A stretch of 39,655 nt of DNA from an uncultured Bacilli bacterium (GTDB lineage: Bacteria > Bacillota_I > Bacilli_A > RF39 > UBA660), in contig CAJTYF010000012.1 in the NCBI GenBank assembly GCA_910583945.1, forward strand, positions 1 through 39,655. Reading direction: 5' to 3'. Positions 1 to 8,125 of the stretch are shown here, piece after piece. The notes under the pieces were generated by a model. It was not told the origin of the DNA. It worked only from the letters and a program-made list of their open reading frames with translations, and searched no databases. Numbering within the stretch: the first letter of the stretch is position 1; each line of letters opens with the position of its first letter. The position numbers were made by a program, and so were the translations under genes.

Positions 1-68
1 GGGATTTCCAAAATGAAATTTTTATATAAACGGGATTTCGATAAACTAATTAACAGAATCTTCTTTTT

Positions 69-98
69 TTCATATTTTCTTTTAAAGAATGTTATAAT
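69..98 (+). promoter_or_regulatory. Putative promoter of nifJ
   Basis: A perfect TATAAT lies at 93-98. The -35 candidate TTCATA at 69-74 is weak, with an 18-bp spacer. Transcription would start just before the ribosome binding site, leaving a leader of about 15-20 nt. Confidence 0.45.
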
Positions 99-120
99 TA
101 GGAAAAGGAATGTGAATTGT

Positions 121-3100
121 ATGAAAAAAGTGATGGATGCCAATAAGATGTGTTCTTCTATGGCTTATTTGTTTAGTGAAGTAGCAAGTATATATCCGAT
201 TACCCCATCAAGTCCTATGGCTTCGAATATTGATTTTTTGAATCAAACGGATAAATTAAATTTATTTAATAGTAAAGTTAAGTTAGTTGAAATGCAAAGT
301 GAAGCGGGTGCTGCTGGAGCCATGCATGGAGCTTTAATTACAGGTTCTTTAGCAACAACCTTCACCGCTAGTCAAGGTCTTCTTTTGATGATTCCGAATA
401 TGTATAAGATGGCGGGAGAAATGTTACCAGGAGTGATTCATGTAGCCAGTAGGACGATTGCTACGCATGCTTTATCGATTTTTGGTGATCATAGTGATAT
501 TTATGCAGCACGAATGACTGGTTTTTGTATTTTAGCCTCAACTAACATTGAGGATGTTCGTGTGAATGCGTGTGTGGCACATCTTTCAAGCATTAAAGGA
601 AGTTTACCTTTTATTCATTTTTTTGATGGATTTCGCACTAGTCATGAAATGCATTCTATAGAAGATATCCCTGATACTGAATTTTTAAAATTAGTAGACT
701 ATGACAGTATTAATGCCTATAAAAGTAGAATGATAAATGTAGATAAAATGATTCAAAAGGGTCTTGCTAGTAACGAAGATATTTATTTTCAAAGTGTGGA
801 AGCTAGAAATAAAAATTATGATGATATGACTAATATTGTTGCTTCTTATATGGAACAAGTGAATCGTATTGCGGGAACAAATGTAAAACCTTTTAATTAT
901 TATGGTGATCAGGAAGCTGAATTTATTATCATTGCTATGGGAAGTGTTGTGGATACTACTAAGTTAGTTGTAGAAGAAGAAAATAAAAAAGGAAAAAAAT
1001 ATGGTGTTGTTGAAGTGCATTTGTATCGACCATTTTCTTCTCAATTTTTAAAAGAGGTTATTCCTAAAAGTGTGAAGAGAATTGCTGTTTTAGATCGAAC
1101 AAAAGAAGCAGGAAGTATGGGAGAACCTTTATATTTAGATTGTTTAGCAGCCTTAAATGATTTAAATGTTCCAATTGTTGGAGGACGATATGGTTTATCG
1201 AGCAAGAATACGACTCCAAGTGATCTATATAGTGTCTTTATGAATTTAGAAGGAGAGTTTAAAAATCATTTTACCATTGGAATTGAAGATGATGTGACGC
1301 ATCTTAGTTTACCAAAATATGATTATCATTTACCTTTAAATGCGAAAGAAATCGTGGTTTATGGCTTTGGTAGTGATGGTATGGTTAGTGCTTCAAAAGA
1401 ACTTCTTAGTTTAGCTAGTCTAAAATTACACAAATACGTGGATGGTTATTCTTTGTATGATTCTAAAAAAAGTGGAGGCGTGACAGTTAATAATTTAAGA
1501 ATTAAGGAAAGTGAGTTTTATGCTCCATTTTATGTTGAAAATCCTGATTTGGTAGTCGTAACGAAAGATGAGTATTTTAAAAAATATCATATGATTGATA
1601 CAATAAAAGAAAATGGTATTTTATTAATTAATACAACCGATGAAGAAGCATTAAAGAAAAAGATTTGTATGGAAGATAAGAACATTATAAATATGCGAAA
1701 TATACAAGTAATGGTCGTGGATGCGTCTTCTTTGGCGGTAGAAAGCCATATTAAGGGTAAGATTAATAAAATTATGGAAGTTATTATACTTAAATTATTG
1801 GGAATTAATGATGCATTAAAGCTCGTGAGTGAAACGATAGAAACTACTTTTAAAGATAAGGGAGAAGAAGTTATTAAGAATAATAAAGAAGCGATAAAAA
1901 GGGCTTTTGATAAGTTACATAGTCTTACTTTTGAGACAGAAGGTTATGAACGAAAGACACCTAAGACAGTATTTGAAGTGATTAATAATCGTTTAGGAGA
2001 TACTTTAAAAGTGAGTGAAGTTGAATTTTTAAAGGATGGAACTTTTCCAGGAGGTTTATCACAACTTGAAAAAAGAAATGTTTCTGACTTAGTGGCAAAG
2101 TGGATTCCTGAGAATTGTATACAGTGTGGAAGATGTAGTTTTGTTTGTCCTCATGCCGTGATCAGGGCTTTTAAAACAGAAGATAAAAGTGTTGGAAAAC
2201 CTTTATTTGGTAGTGATAAATATCATTATTTAGTGAGTATTAGTGAAGCCGATTGCACAAGTTGTGGCTTATGTATTAATGTTTGCCCAGGACTTAAGGG
2301 TAAGAAAGCTTTGGAATTTGGAAAATATGATGAAACCTTACAAAAACAAAGTGAAGTCTATTTTAATAAAGAATATACAGAAGAGAATAATAAAAAGACA
2401 GTCAATGATTTAAGTTTTGTGAAACCAGAGTTTATGTTTAATGGGGCTTGTGCTGGTTGTGGGGAGGCGGGTTATATTCGGCTTTTAACGCAACTTTTAG
2501 GAAAAAAGTTAGTGATAGCAAATGCCACTGGATGTACCAGTATTTATGGTGGTTCTATTCCGTCAACGCCTTATACGATTCCTTGGGCAAATAGTTTATT
2601 TGAAGATAATGCGGAGTTTGCTTTAGGCATGATTCATTCTTATAATATGAATAGAGAACGAATAAAAAATATTATGGAACAATCTATGGATTCAGTAACT
2701 GAATCTGTTCAGAAAATTTATCGTACATGGTTAGAAAATAAAGAGACTTTTGAAGTAACCTATCCTTTAAAAAAAGAGTTAGAAAATTCAGAAATTCCTA
2801 ATGATTTAAGAGATTTACTTGATTATGTTCCTAGTCGTAGTGTTTGGGCAGTCGGCGGAGATGGTTGGGCTTATGATATTGGTTTTGGAGGTATTGATCA
2901 CGCTTTATCAAGTGGCGAAAATATTAAGATATTAGTTCTAGATACGGAAGTGTATTCGAATACGGGTGGACAGATGTCTAAGTCTTCTACTATGGGACAG
3001 GTCTGTGAGTTTGCTAATTATGGAAAAAGGAATAATAAGAAAGATTTGTTTAAAATTGCGATGTGTTACCCAAATTGTTATGTAGGGAGTATCTCTTTAG

Positions 3101-3477
3101 GAGCCGATTTTAATGGCACCATTAAGACTTTGAAAGAGGCGGAAGCACATGTAGGACCAGCTATAGTCCTTGCTTATTCACCTTGTGTAGAACATGGAAT
3201 TAAAGGTGGTTTATCTTGTACTACCGAAGAACAAAAATTAGCTGTAGAGTGTGGGTATCAACTTTTAATGCGTTATGTTCCAGAAGAAAATAAATTGTAT
3301 TTAGATTCTAAAGAACCTGATTTCTCTTTGTATGAGACTTTCTTAAATAATGAAGTAAGGTATCACTCTTTAAAAATTAAAGATGAAAAATTAGCCAGTG
3401 AATTACTAAATTTGAATAAACAATATGCGATAGAAAGATATCAATATTATAATGAAAAAAGTACTAAGTTGAATTAG
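121..3477 (+). CDS. nifJ: Pyruvate:ferredoxin (flavodoxin) oxidoreductase, single-chain
   Basis: Converts pyruvate and CoA to acetyl-CoA and CO2 with electrons passed to ferredoxin or flavodoxin; a cytoplasmic enzyme of anaerobic energy metabolism. The 1118-residue chain has the fused domain order of the family. The N-terminal domain carries YPITPSSPM. Two 4Fe-4S motifs follow, CxxCxxCxxxCP near residues 666-677 and CxxCGLCxxxCP near 712-723. The C-terminal TPP-binding domain contains GGDGWAYDIGFGG near 911 and the Mg/TPP-side sequence DTEVYSNTGGQ. The frame stays open upstream to position 13, but the start at 121 gives the family N-terminus (MKKVMDANKM) and has AAGGAA 10 nt ahead. The gene stands alone and ends in a terminator shared with the convergent XRE gene. 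Function is very likely; the physiological electron acceptor is not shown here. Confidence 0.96.
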   Translation: MKKVMDANKMCSSMAYLFSEVASIYPITPSSPMASNIDFLNQTDKLNLFNSKVKLVEMQSEAGAAGAMHGALITGSLATTFTASQGLLLMIPNMYKMAGEMLPGVIHVASRTIATHALSIFGDHSDIYAARMTGFCILASTNIEDVRVNACVAHLSSIKGSLPFIHFFDGFRTSHEMHSIEDIPDTEFLKLVDYDSINAYKSRMINVDKMIQKGLASNEDIYFQSVEARNKNYDDMTNIVASYMEQVNRIAGTNVKPFNYYGDQEAEFIIIAMGSVVDTTKLVVEEENKKGKKYGVVEVHLYRPFSSQFLKEVIPKSVKRIAVLDRTKEAGSMGEPLYLDCLAALNDLNVPIVGGRYGLSSKNTTPSDLYSVFMNLEGEFKNHFTIGIEDDVTHLSLPKYDYHLPLNAKEIVVYGFGSDGMVSASKELLSLASLKLHKYVDGYSLYDSKKSGGVTVNNLRIKESEFYAPFYVENPDLVVVTKDEYFKKYHMIDTIKENGILLINTTDEEALKKKICMEDKNIINMRNIQVMVVDASSLAVESHIKGKINKIMEVIILKLLGINDALKLVSETIETTFKDKGEEVIKNNKEAIKRAFDKLHSLTFETEGYERKTPKTVFEVINNRLGDTLKVSEVEFLKDGTFPGGLSQLEKRNVSDLVAKWIPENCIQCGRCSFVCPHAVIRAFKTEDKSVGKPLFGSDKYHYLVSISEADCTSCGLCINVCPGLKGKKALEFGKYDETLQKQSEVYFNKEYTEENNKKTVNDLSFVKPEFMFNGACAGCGEAGYIRLLTQLLGKKLVIANATGCTSIYGGSIPSTPYTIPWANSLFEDNAEFALGMIHSYNMNRERIKNIMEQSMDSVTESVQKIYRTWLENKETFEVTYPLKKELENSEIPNDLRDLLDYVPSRSVWAVGGDGWAYDIGFGGIDHALSSGENIKILVLDTEVYSNTGGQMSKSSTMGQVCEFANYGKRNNKKDLFKIAMCYPNCYVGSISLGADFNGTIKTLKEAEAHVGPAIVLAYSPCVEHGIKGGLSCTTEEQKLAVECGYQLLMRYVPEENKLYLDSKEPDFSLYETFLNNEVRYHSLKIKDEKLASELLNLNKQYAIERYQYYNEKSTKLN

Positions 3478-3484
3478 TGCTTTT
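3457..3484. terminator. Bidirectional terminator between nifJ and the XRE gene
   Basis: AAAAGTACTAA pairs with TTAGTGCTTTT (11 bp with one G-T) around a GTTGAA loop. It is A-rich on one side and T-rich on the other, so it could work on both strands. It contains the nifJ stop codon and overlaps the end of the XRE gene. Confidence 0.65.
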
Positions 3485-3707
3485 CATTTTCTTTTACAAT
3501 ACTTTTTGAGTAAGGTTTACGATTATCCGTTCGATAAAGTAAATAATTGGTACTGGTTTCATAGAAATCAGCAAGTTTTATGATAATGTCTAAGAGAATA
3601 TTTATTTTTCCTAATTCGTATTTACTGTAATTAGATTGATCCATTTTTAATAGTTTTGCAATTTCTTTTTGAGTTAAATCTTTATCTTCTCTAATTAGTG
3701 GAAGCAT
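3474..3707 (-). CDS. Small XRE-family HTH protein, possibly 5'-truncated
   Basis: The 77-residue product is essentially one Cro/CI-type helix-turn-helix: LTQKEIAKLLKMDQSNYSKYE, then a C-terminal KLADFYETSTNYLLYRTD segment typical of small XRE regulators. Relatives usually start a few residues earlier (an xxRLRELRED-type N-terminus) and read GRTD where this has YRTD. No ribosome binding site precedes the ATG, an in-frame TAA lies three codons upstream, and the 5' end abuts the gene fragment starting near 3720. I infer that the start was lost in the rearrangement that left those fragments, or that the gene is decaying. The 3' end overlaps nifJ by 4 nt. If expressed it would bind DNA; the target is unknown. 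Confidence 0.55.
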   Translation of the reverse strand: MLPLIREDKDLTQKEIAKLLKMDQSNYSKYELGKINILLDIIIKLADFYETSTNYLLYRTDNRKPYSKSIVKENEKH

Positions 3708-3719
3708 TTCTGATTATTC

Positions 3720-4100
3720 AAGAAAAACGTTAGAAGCAACGATTATAACAAGTGATGAGACTTATACTTATTTAATATTCCAGATGGGATTTATGATACC
3801 AGTAGTATAGTAAAAACATATAATAGTACTTTAAATAGTAGTTTAATTATGGTAAAAAGAGTTAATACGAACATAACTGTACAATTTCTTAATTCTTTTG
3901 CTATTCCTATAAATTCTCCCTCAGGATACACAGCTGTTGGGATTATAGAGGTTGCACCAAATTATAAAATAAACCTTATTAGTTGGTCAGTTATCTGGGA
4001 TAAAGTGCAATTTTCAGCAATTAGTGGTATTGATAGCCAAATTACTGAAAGCGTTGGTTTTTCTGTTTTACTTGTAAAAAACGAAATTTTGTGCAACTAG
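3720..4100 (+). pseudogene. Frameshifted remnant of a tail-like surface protein gene
   Basis: Read from about 3721, one frame gives EATIITSDETYTYLI. After a frame change near 3777 the next frame gives PDGIYDTSSIVKTYNSTL and stays open to 4100. This matches, in order, TTSDATYTYVTIPAAGYYDTSSKVKV of the gene at 9490-10735, so it is a broken paralogue missing its 5' portion. The last 80 residues (SGYTAVGIIEVAPNYKINLISW and on) resemble a C-terminal domain seen in Firmicute phage tail and surface proteins, which the 9490 gene does not share. An 83-residue ORF can start at 3849 but has no ribosome site, so I treat it as part of the remnant. Confidence 0.7.
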
Positions 4101-4322
4101 TTTAAAAAATAATTCTTTTTTATTGTAATTGATTTAAATATTTATTTTATAAAATATTTCTAGTTTTGAAATTGTAAAATATATAAATTTTGTCATTTAA
4201 CCAAGTATTATAAATAACTAAAATATTAAAAAATCTAGAAATTATTTTAAAGTCAAGTGAATAATAAAATGAATAAGTGTAAATTTTGTCATGATATATT
4301 GGTTAAAAGATATTGTGAATAA

Positions 4323-4424
4323 AGAAACTTTTGCTTTGTTTCCGGTTCTGTTTTTTCTTCTTCAAATGCTCCTACTTATAGTAATTGGAAAAATGGATTT
4401 CGCTCAAGATTCTTAATTGGATAA
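4323..4424 (+). pseudogene. C-terminal remnant of an 'RPRFLIG' tail-like protein
   Basis: The frame ending at TAA 4422-4424 reads FCFVSGSVFSSSN, then WKNGFRSRFLIG and stop. It corresponds to the last residues of the gene at 14037-15219, which ends IRPRFLIG-stop after an SFSYVTYYGYSGSG stretch. Only about 33 codons survive, closed upstream by TAA at 4320-4322. With the fragment at 3720-4100 it suggests that one or two members of the surface family decayed here. Confidence 0.7.
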
Positions 4425-4431
4425 TTTTAAA

Positions 4432-4574
4432 AATAAAAAAAGTACTAACAAATTCGTTAGTACTTTTTAAAATTCCACATTTGAAGCTGCCCCCTGAAGA
4501 CAGCTTCTAAAAGAATAAAAAGGGGTTGACTAGTGTGATACTAGCACCAATTCGCTCTTAAGTGAATTGGTAGT
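4432..4574 (-). ncRNA. Candidate structured small RNA on the minus strand (unidentified)
   Basis: A consensus promoter (4579-4607) points into this stretch and a strong intrinsic terminator (4436-4468) closes it, giving a transcript of about 140 nt with no useful ORF. In transcript order I see hairpin P1 (ACCAAUUC/GAAUUGGU), hairpin P2 (CUAGU/ACUAG), then P3 (GAAGCUG/CAGCUUC, 4483-4507). The 11-nt P3 loop contains AGGGGG, and CCCCU between P2 and P3 could pair with it as a pseudoknot; the terminator stem follows. It does not match tmRNA, SRP RNA, RNase P, 6S or a riboswitch class I know by eye. It could be a free sRNA or the orphaned leader of a lost gene. Confidence 0.55.
4436..4468. terminator. 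Bidirectional intrinsic terminator
   Basis: GTACTAAC (4442-4449) pairs with GTTAGTAC (4456-4463) around AAATTC, flanked by an A-run on the left and a T-run on the right. It terminates the minus-strand RNA and would also end read-through from the gene remnants on the plus strand. Confidence 0.85.
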
Positions 4575-4578
4575 TCAT

Positions 4579-4607
4579 ATACTAATTGAAAAGGGTATTT
4601 TTGTCAA
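4579..4607 (-). promoter_or_regulatory. Promoter of the minus-strand RNA
   Basis: On the minus strand TTGACA (4607-4602), a 17-bp spacer and TAGTAT (4584-4579). It is among the best promoter matches in the window, although no intact protein gene lies directly downstream. Confidence 0.7.
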
Positions 4608-4662
4608 CACTTTTTTTAAAAAAAATGAAATTTTTTTCACTTTTTTAGTATACTTAATAAAA

Positions 4663-4734
4663 GTGTTACTGAATCAATAAAAAAATGGTAGAAGGAAGTG
4701 TAAAGGGTTTATAAAAAAATCATTTCAGTAACAC
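4663..4734. repeat. Perfect 11-bp inverted repeat enclosing 50 bp
   Basis: GTGTTACTGAA (4663-4673) and TTCAGTAACAC (4724-4734) are exact inverse complements. The interior is purine-rich and forms no obvious further stem; a 9-codon ATG-to-TAA frame inside has no ribosome site. A weak TATACT (4649-4654) lies just upstream, so a plus-strand transcript could begin with the left arm. It could be a small RNA, a recG leader structure or a mini-element, but I see no target-site duplication. The rest of the gap up to 4841 shows only the recG promoter. Confidence 0.5.
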
Positions 4735-4815
4735 GCCGATTATTATATTTATTAATTGTAGGAAAGCAACTTGTTCGACAAAAGATTTCAAAAAATATCT
4801 ATTTGATTGTATTTT

Positions 4816-4824
4816 TGTTATAAT
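4816..4824 (+). promoter_or_regulatory. Extended -10 promoter of recG
   Basis: TGTTATAAT (TGn plus a perfect -10 at 4819-4824) lies just upstream of AGGAGG and the recG ATG. No good -35 is present, as expected of an extended -10 promoter. The leader is very short. Confidence 0.5.
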
Positions 4825-4841
4825 AGGTTTAGGAGGGTAAT

Positions 4842-6815
4842 ATGGAATTACAAAGTATAAAAAAAATTGGAGTAAAAACGATTCCTCTTTTAAATAAATT
4901 AAATATTTTTACGCCAAAAGATTTGATAGACTATTATCCTTATCGTTATATTGTTTATAAACCGACACATTTAAAGGATGCGGTGGAAGATTCAGTTGTA
5001 ACCGTTTTAGCAACTGTTGAAAGTACTCCCAAGATTTCTTATATAAGAAGAAATTTTAATTCTTTAAATTTTAAAGCTTTAGCTAGTGAGAGAATTATAA
5101 ATGTTTCAATTTTTAATCGAGGTTTTTTGTATTCAAAATTAGAAGTGGGTAAAAATATTACTTTAATTGGAAAATATGATCAAAAGAAAAATCGTTTTAT
5201 TGCCAATGATATAAAATTATCTTGGATGAGTAATCTTAAAATTGAACCCATTTATCATGTTGTTAAGGGTTTGAAAAATAGTCAGATACATGATTTTATT
5301 GCAGAGGCTATAAGTAAAGAAGAGACTATAGATTATATTCCAAAATCGTTTATAGAAAGTTATAAGTTTATTGATAAAAAACAAGCCCTTCAATGGATTC
5401 ATTTTCCAAAAAATGTGAACGAAATTAAACAAGCTCGAATGCGACTGATTTATGAAGAATTCTTTTTGTTTATGTTAAAAATTAATTATTTAAAATTACA
5501 GAGCAAAAAAGTAAAAGGTATTCAAAAATCCTTTGATTTAAAACAAATTCAAGCTTTTGTACACGCTTTACCTTTTTCTTTAACAAGTGATCAAAAAAAA
5601 GCCATGCAAGAAGTTTTGAAAGATTTAAAGAGTGATGCTAAAATGAACCGTTTGATTCAAGGAGATGTTGGAAGTGGCAAAACGGTTATTGCGACCATTG
5701 CCATGTATGCGACTTTTTTAGGAGGATTTCAAAGTGCTTTAATGGCTCCGACGGAAATTTTGGCCACACAGCATTATGAAAATATTAAACATCTTTTAGA
5801 GCCTTTTCATGTTCAAGTTGCCTTGTTAGTAGGAAGTTTAAAGAAAAAAGAACACAATGAAATTGTCAAGGCGCTTAGTGAAGGAAAGATTGATGTTTTA
5901 ATCGGTACACATGCTTTAATCAGTCAAGATGTCACTTTTAAAAATTTAGGTTTGGTGGTTACAGATGAGCAACATCGATTTGGCGTGAACCAACGAAGTA
6001 ACCTTCAAAACAAAGGAAAGTTACCCGATGTGATTTATATGAGTGCAACACCTATTCCAAGAACGTATGCCTTAACCATTTATCAAGATATGGCTACTAG
6101 TAGCATTAAAACGAAACCTAGTGGAAGAAAAGAAATTCAAACGTTTGTCAAGAAAGAAAGTGATTTGAAAAGTATTTTACAGCATGTTTACGAAGAAATT
6201 AAAAAAGGGCATCAAATTTATGTGGTGGCTCCTTCCATATTAGAAAATGAAACCAGTAATGATGTTTTAAATTTAAAGAAGAATTTTGATGTGGCTTTTA
6301 ATGGTAAAGTTAAAACAGGAATTTTACATGGAAAATTAAAGGCTCAAGAAAAAGAAGAAATTATACGCTTGTTTCAAGAGAATGAAATTAAAATTCTAAT
6401 TGCCACAACGGTTATTGAAGTGGGAGTGGATGTTCATAATGCTACCATGATTTTGATTTTTAATGCGGAGATGTTTGGTTTAGCTACTTTACATCAGTTA
6501 AGAGGAAGAGTGGGAAGAAACGATTTACAGAGTTTTTGTTATTTAATTAGTAATACGGATACAGAACGTTTGAAAGTTTTAGAAGCCTCTAACGATGGCT
6601 TTTATATTAGTGAACAAGATTTTTTAATGCGTAAGGAAGGGGATTTATTTGGAACGAAGCAAAGTGGGGATTTGTTTTTTAAAATTGGGGATATTAAAAA
6701 AGATTTTAAAATTTTAATGCAAACAAAGAAAGATAGTGAACAGTTTTTAGAAAGTAGAGAAGTAGAAGAACTTAAGTATAAGGCTATTTTAAAAGATATT
6801 GAAATTGTTGATTAG
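4842..6815 (+). CDS. recG: ATP-dependent DNA helicase RecG
   Basis: RecG regresses stalled replication forks and processes branched DNA in recombination and repair. The 657 residues match the family. An N-terminal wedge/OB region starts with IKKIGVKTIPLLNKLNIFTPKDLIDYYP. Walker A GDVGSGKT is near 273-280, the DEQH box (DEQHRFG) near 374, SATPIPRT near 400 and ATTVIEVGVDV near 528. The RecG-type QLRGRVGR motif and the C-terminal TRG-like region follow. AGGAGG lies 5 nt before the ATG. Its TAG stop overlaps the ribosome site of the next gene, so recG and the lysozyme gene are probably co-transcribed, an unusual pairing that may only be local. Confidence 0.97.
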   Translation: MELQSIKKIGVKTIPLLNKLNIFTPKDLIDYYPYRYIVYKPTHLKDAVEDSVVTVLATVESTPKISYIRRNFNSLNFKALASERIINVSIFNRGFLYSKLEVGKNITLIGKYDQKKNRFIANDIKLSWMSNLKIEPIYHVVKGLKNSQIHDFIAEAISKEETIDYIPKSFIESYKFIDKKQALQWIHFPKNVNEIKQARMRLIYEEFFLFMLKINYLKLQSKKVKGIQKSFDLKQIQAFVHALPFSLTSDQKKAMQEVLKDLKSDAKMNRLIQGDVGSGKTVIATIAMYATFLGGFQSALMAPTEILATQHYENIKHLLEPFHVQVALLVGSLKKKEHNEIVKALSEGKIDVLIGTHALISQDVTFKNLGLVVTDEQHRFGVNQRSNLQNKGKLPDVIYMSATPIPRTYALTIYQDMATSSIKTKPSGRKEIQTFVKKESDLKSILQHVYEEIKKGHQIYVVAPSILENETSNDVLNLKKNFDVAFNGKVKTGILHGKLKAQEKEEIIRLFQENEIKILIATTVIEVGVDVHNATMILIFNAEMFGLATLHQLRGRVGRNDLQSFCYLISNTDTERLKVLEASNDGFYISEQDFLMRKEGDLFGTKQSGDLFFKIGDIKKDFKILMQTKKDSEQFLESREVEELKYKAILKDIEIVD

Positions 6816-6824
6816 GAGGTATTC

Positions 6825-8051
6825 ATGAAAAAGAAAAAAATCATTCTAATAATGATAGGGCTTATCATTTTGATAGGACTGTCTCTCTTTTTGGGAAAAC
6901 GTCTTATTCAGTATTTAAGGATTAAATATGCTAAGATTGAAGTAACCTTGACTCAAGATTTAACGCTTCCATTTACGGAAAGTAAAAAAGTTTCGGATTT
7001 TATTTTGAGTATTAATGGAGAAATTCTGGACGATTATGTGATTGATTCGACTTCTCTTGGCGAGAAAGATGTAGCTTTTACGTTTAAAAATGACGATGGC
7101 ATTGTTGTTTCTTATCGTTATCAAATAAAAGTTGTGGATAACGTTCCACCAGTGGTATGGCTTAATAGTAGTTATAGTATCCAAAAAGGAGATACTGTGC
7201 CTTTAACAGATAAGATTTTATGTGGTGATAATGAAGATTCTCACCCAACCTGTTCTGTTATAGGGAGTTATGATGTTCATACAGTTGGGAGTTATCCTTT
7301 GGAATTTGTTGCCACAGACCGAAGTGGAAATACCACCAAACAAAATTTTACACTTTATGTGAAGGAGCCAAAGAAACCTAGTACGAGTTCAAGTAATACG
7401 CCAAGAAAAAGAACTCTTTTTAGTGATGTTGTCGCGACTCATAAAAATGAATGGACTAAAATTGGGCTTGATGTTTCTAAATGGCAAGGAGAAATTGATT
7501 TTGAAGCTTTAAAAAATGCGGGAGTAGAGTTTATTTTTATTCGAGTTGGAGGAACCAGAGGAACTGGTAAAGAATATTTTGTCGATGAATATTTTAAACG
7601 TAATATAGAAGAAGCAAATCGTTATGGCATTGAAGTGGGGATTTATTTTTATTCCTATGCCAATTCAAATGAACTTGCTAAACAAGAGGCTTTATGGGTT
7701 ATAGAACAAATTAAAGATTATAAAGTTTCACTTCCTATTGCGTTTGATTGGGAAAATTGGAATTCTTTTAATCAATATCATTTAAGTTTTTTTGGATTAA
7801 CGGATATGGCGACTACTTTTTTAAATACCGTTAAGGAACAAGGGTATGATGGCCTATTATATAGTAGTAAAAATTATTTAGAAAAGTTATGGTTGCCCAC
7901 AGAATTTGATACTTGGCTTGCTCATTATGTGAATGATTTTTCAAAAAAATCAAGTTATGAAGGCAAGTATACGTTTTGGCAATTGTGTCAAGATGGAAAA
8001 GTTAATGGTATAATGGGAGACGTTGATATTGATATTATGTATTTAAATTAA
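6825..8051 (+). CDS. Membrane-anchored GH25 lysozyme with Ig-like stalk
   Basis: Predicted extracellular muramidase that cleaves the MurNAc-GlcNAc bond of peptidoglycan. Of 408 residues, 6-24 form one membrane segment with a lysine-rich start (N-in, C-out). Residues about 38-185 form two beta-rich Ig/HYR-like modules (VVDNVPPVVWL, TVGSYPLEFVATDRSGN). A Ser/Thr/Lys linker leads to the GH25 barrel from about 216: GLDVSKWQGEIDF, GIYFYSYA, and FDWENW with Asp308 and Glu310 in the catalytic DxE position, ending DVDIDIMYLN. The two cysteines in the second Ig module could form a disulfide. It follows recG by 9 nt. Likely role is wall turnover by the producing cell; use against other bacteria is possible but not shown. 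Confidence 0.9.
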   Translation: MKKKKIILIMIGLIILIGLSLFLGKRLIQYLRIKYAKIEVTLTQDLTLPFTESKKVSDFILSINGEILDDYVIDSTSLGEKDVAFTFKNDDGIVVSYRYQIKVVDNVPPVVWLNSSYSIQKGDTVPLTDKILCGDNEDSHPTCSVIGSYDVHTVGSYPLEFVATDRSGNTTKQNFTLYVKEPKKPSTSSSNTPRKRTLFSDVVATHKNEWTKIGLDVSKWQGEIDFEALKNAGVEFIFIRVGGTRGTGKEYFVDEYFKRNIEEANRYGIEVGIYFYSYANSNELAKQEALWVIEQIKDYKVSLPIAFDWENWNSFNQYHLSFFGLTDMATTFLNTVKEQGYDGLLYSSKNYLEKLWLPTEFDTWLAHYVNDFSKKSSYEGKYTFWQLCQDGKVNGIMGDVDIDIMYLN

Positions 8052-8125
8052 TATTTACCAAAAATTGGATAAAAAAAGGCTAGTAGAAATAGAAAAATTT
8101 TTCATACTAAAAGTAGGTGGTAGTG

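Noticed and set aside
13..120. Upstream extension of nifJ to position 13
   Set aside because: The added residues are hydrophobic low-complexity translation across the promoter; the family N-terminus begins at 121 with a ribosome site.
3849..4100. Intact 83-residue gene
   Set aside because: No ribosome site, and the frame continues upstream into a frameshifted match to the 9490 gene, so it is a fragment.
4269..4322. 17-codon ORF with a CxxCH motif (MNKCKFCHDILVKRYCE)
   Set aside because: No ribosome site and no support beyond its length; probably chance or a leftover piece in decayed DNA.
4432..4607. tracrRNA, tmRNA, SRP RNA or 6S RNA
   Set aside because: No cas genes or repeats nearby and none of the diagnostic sequence elements of those RNAs.
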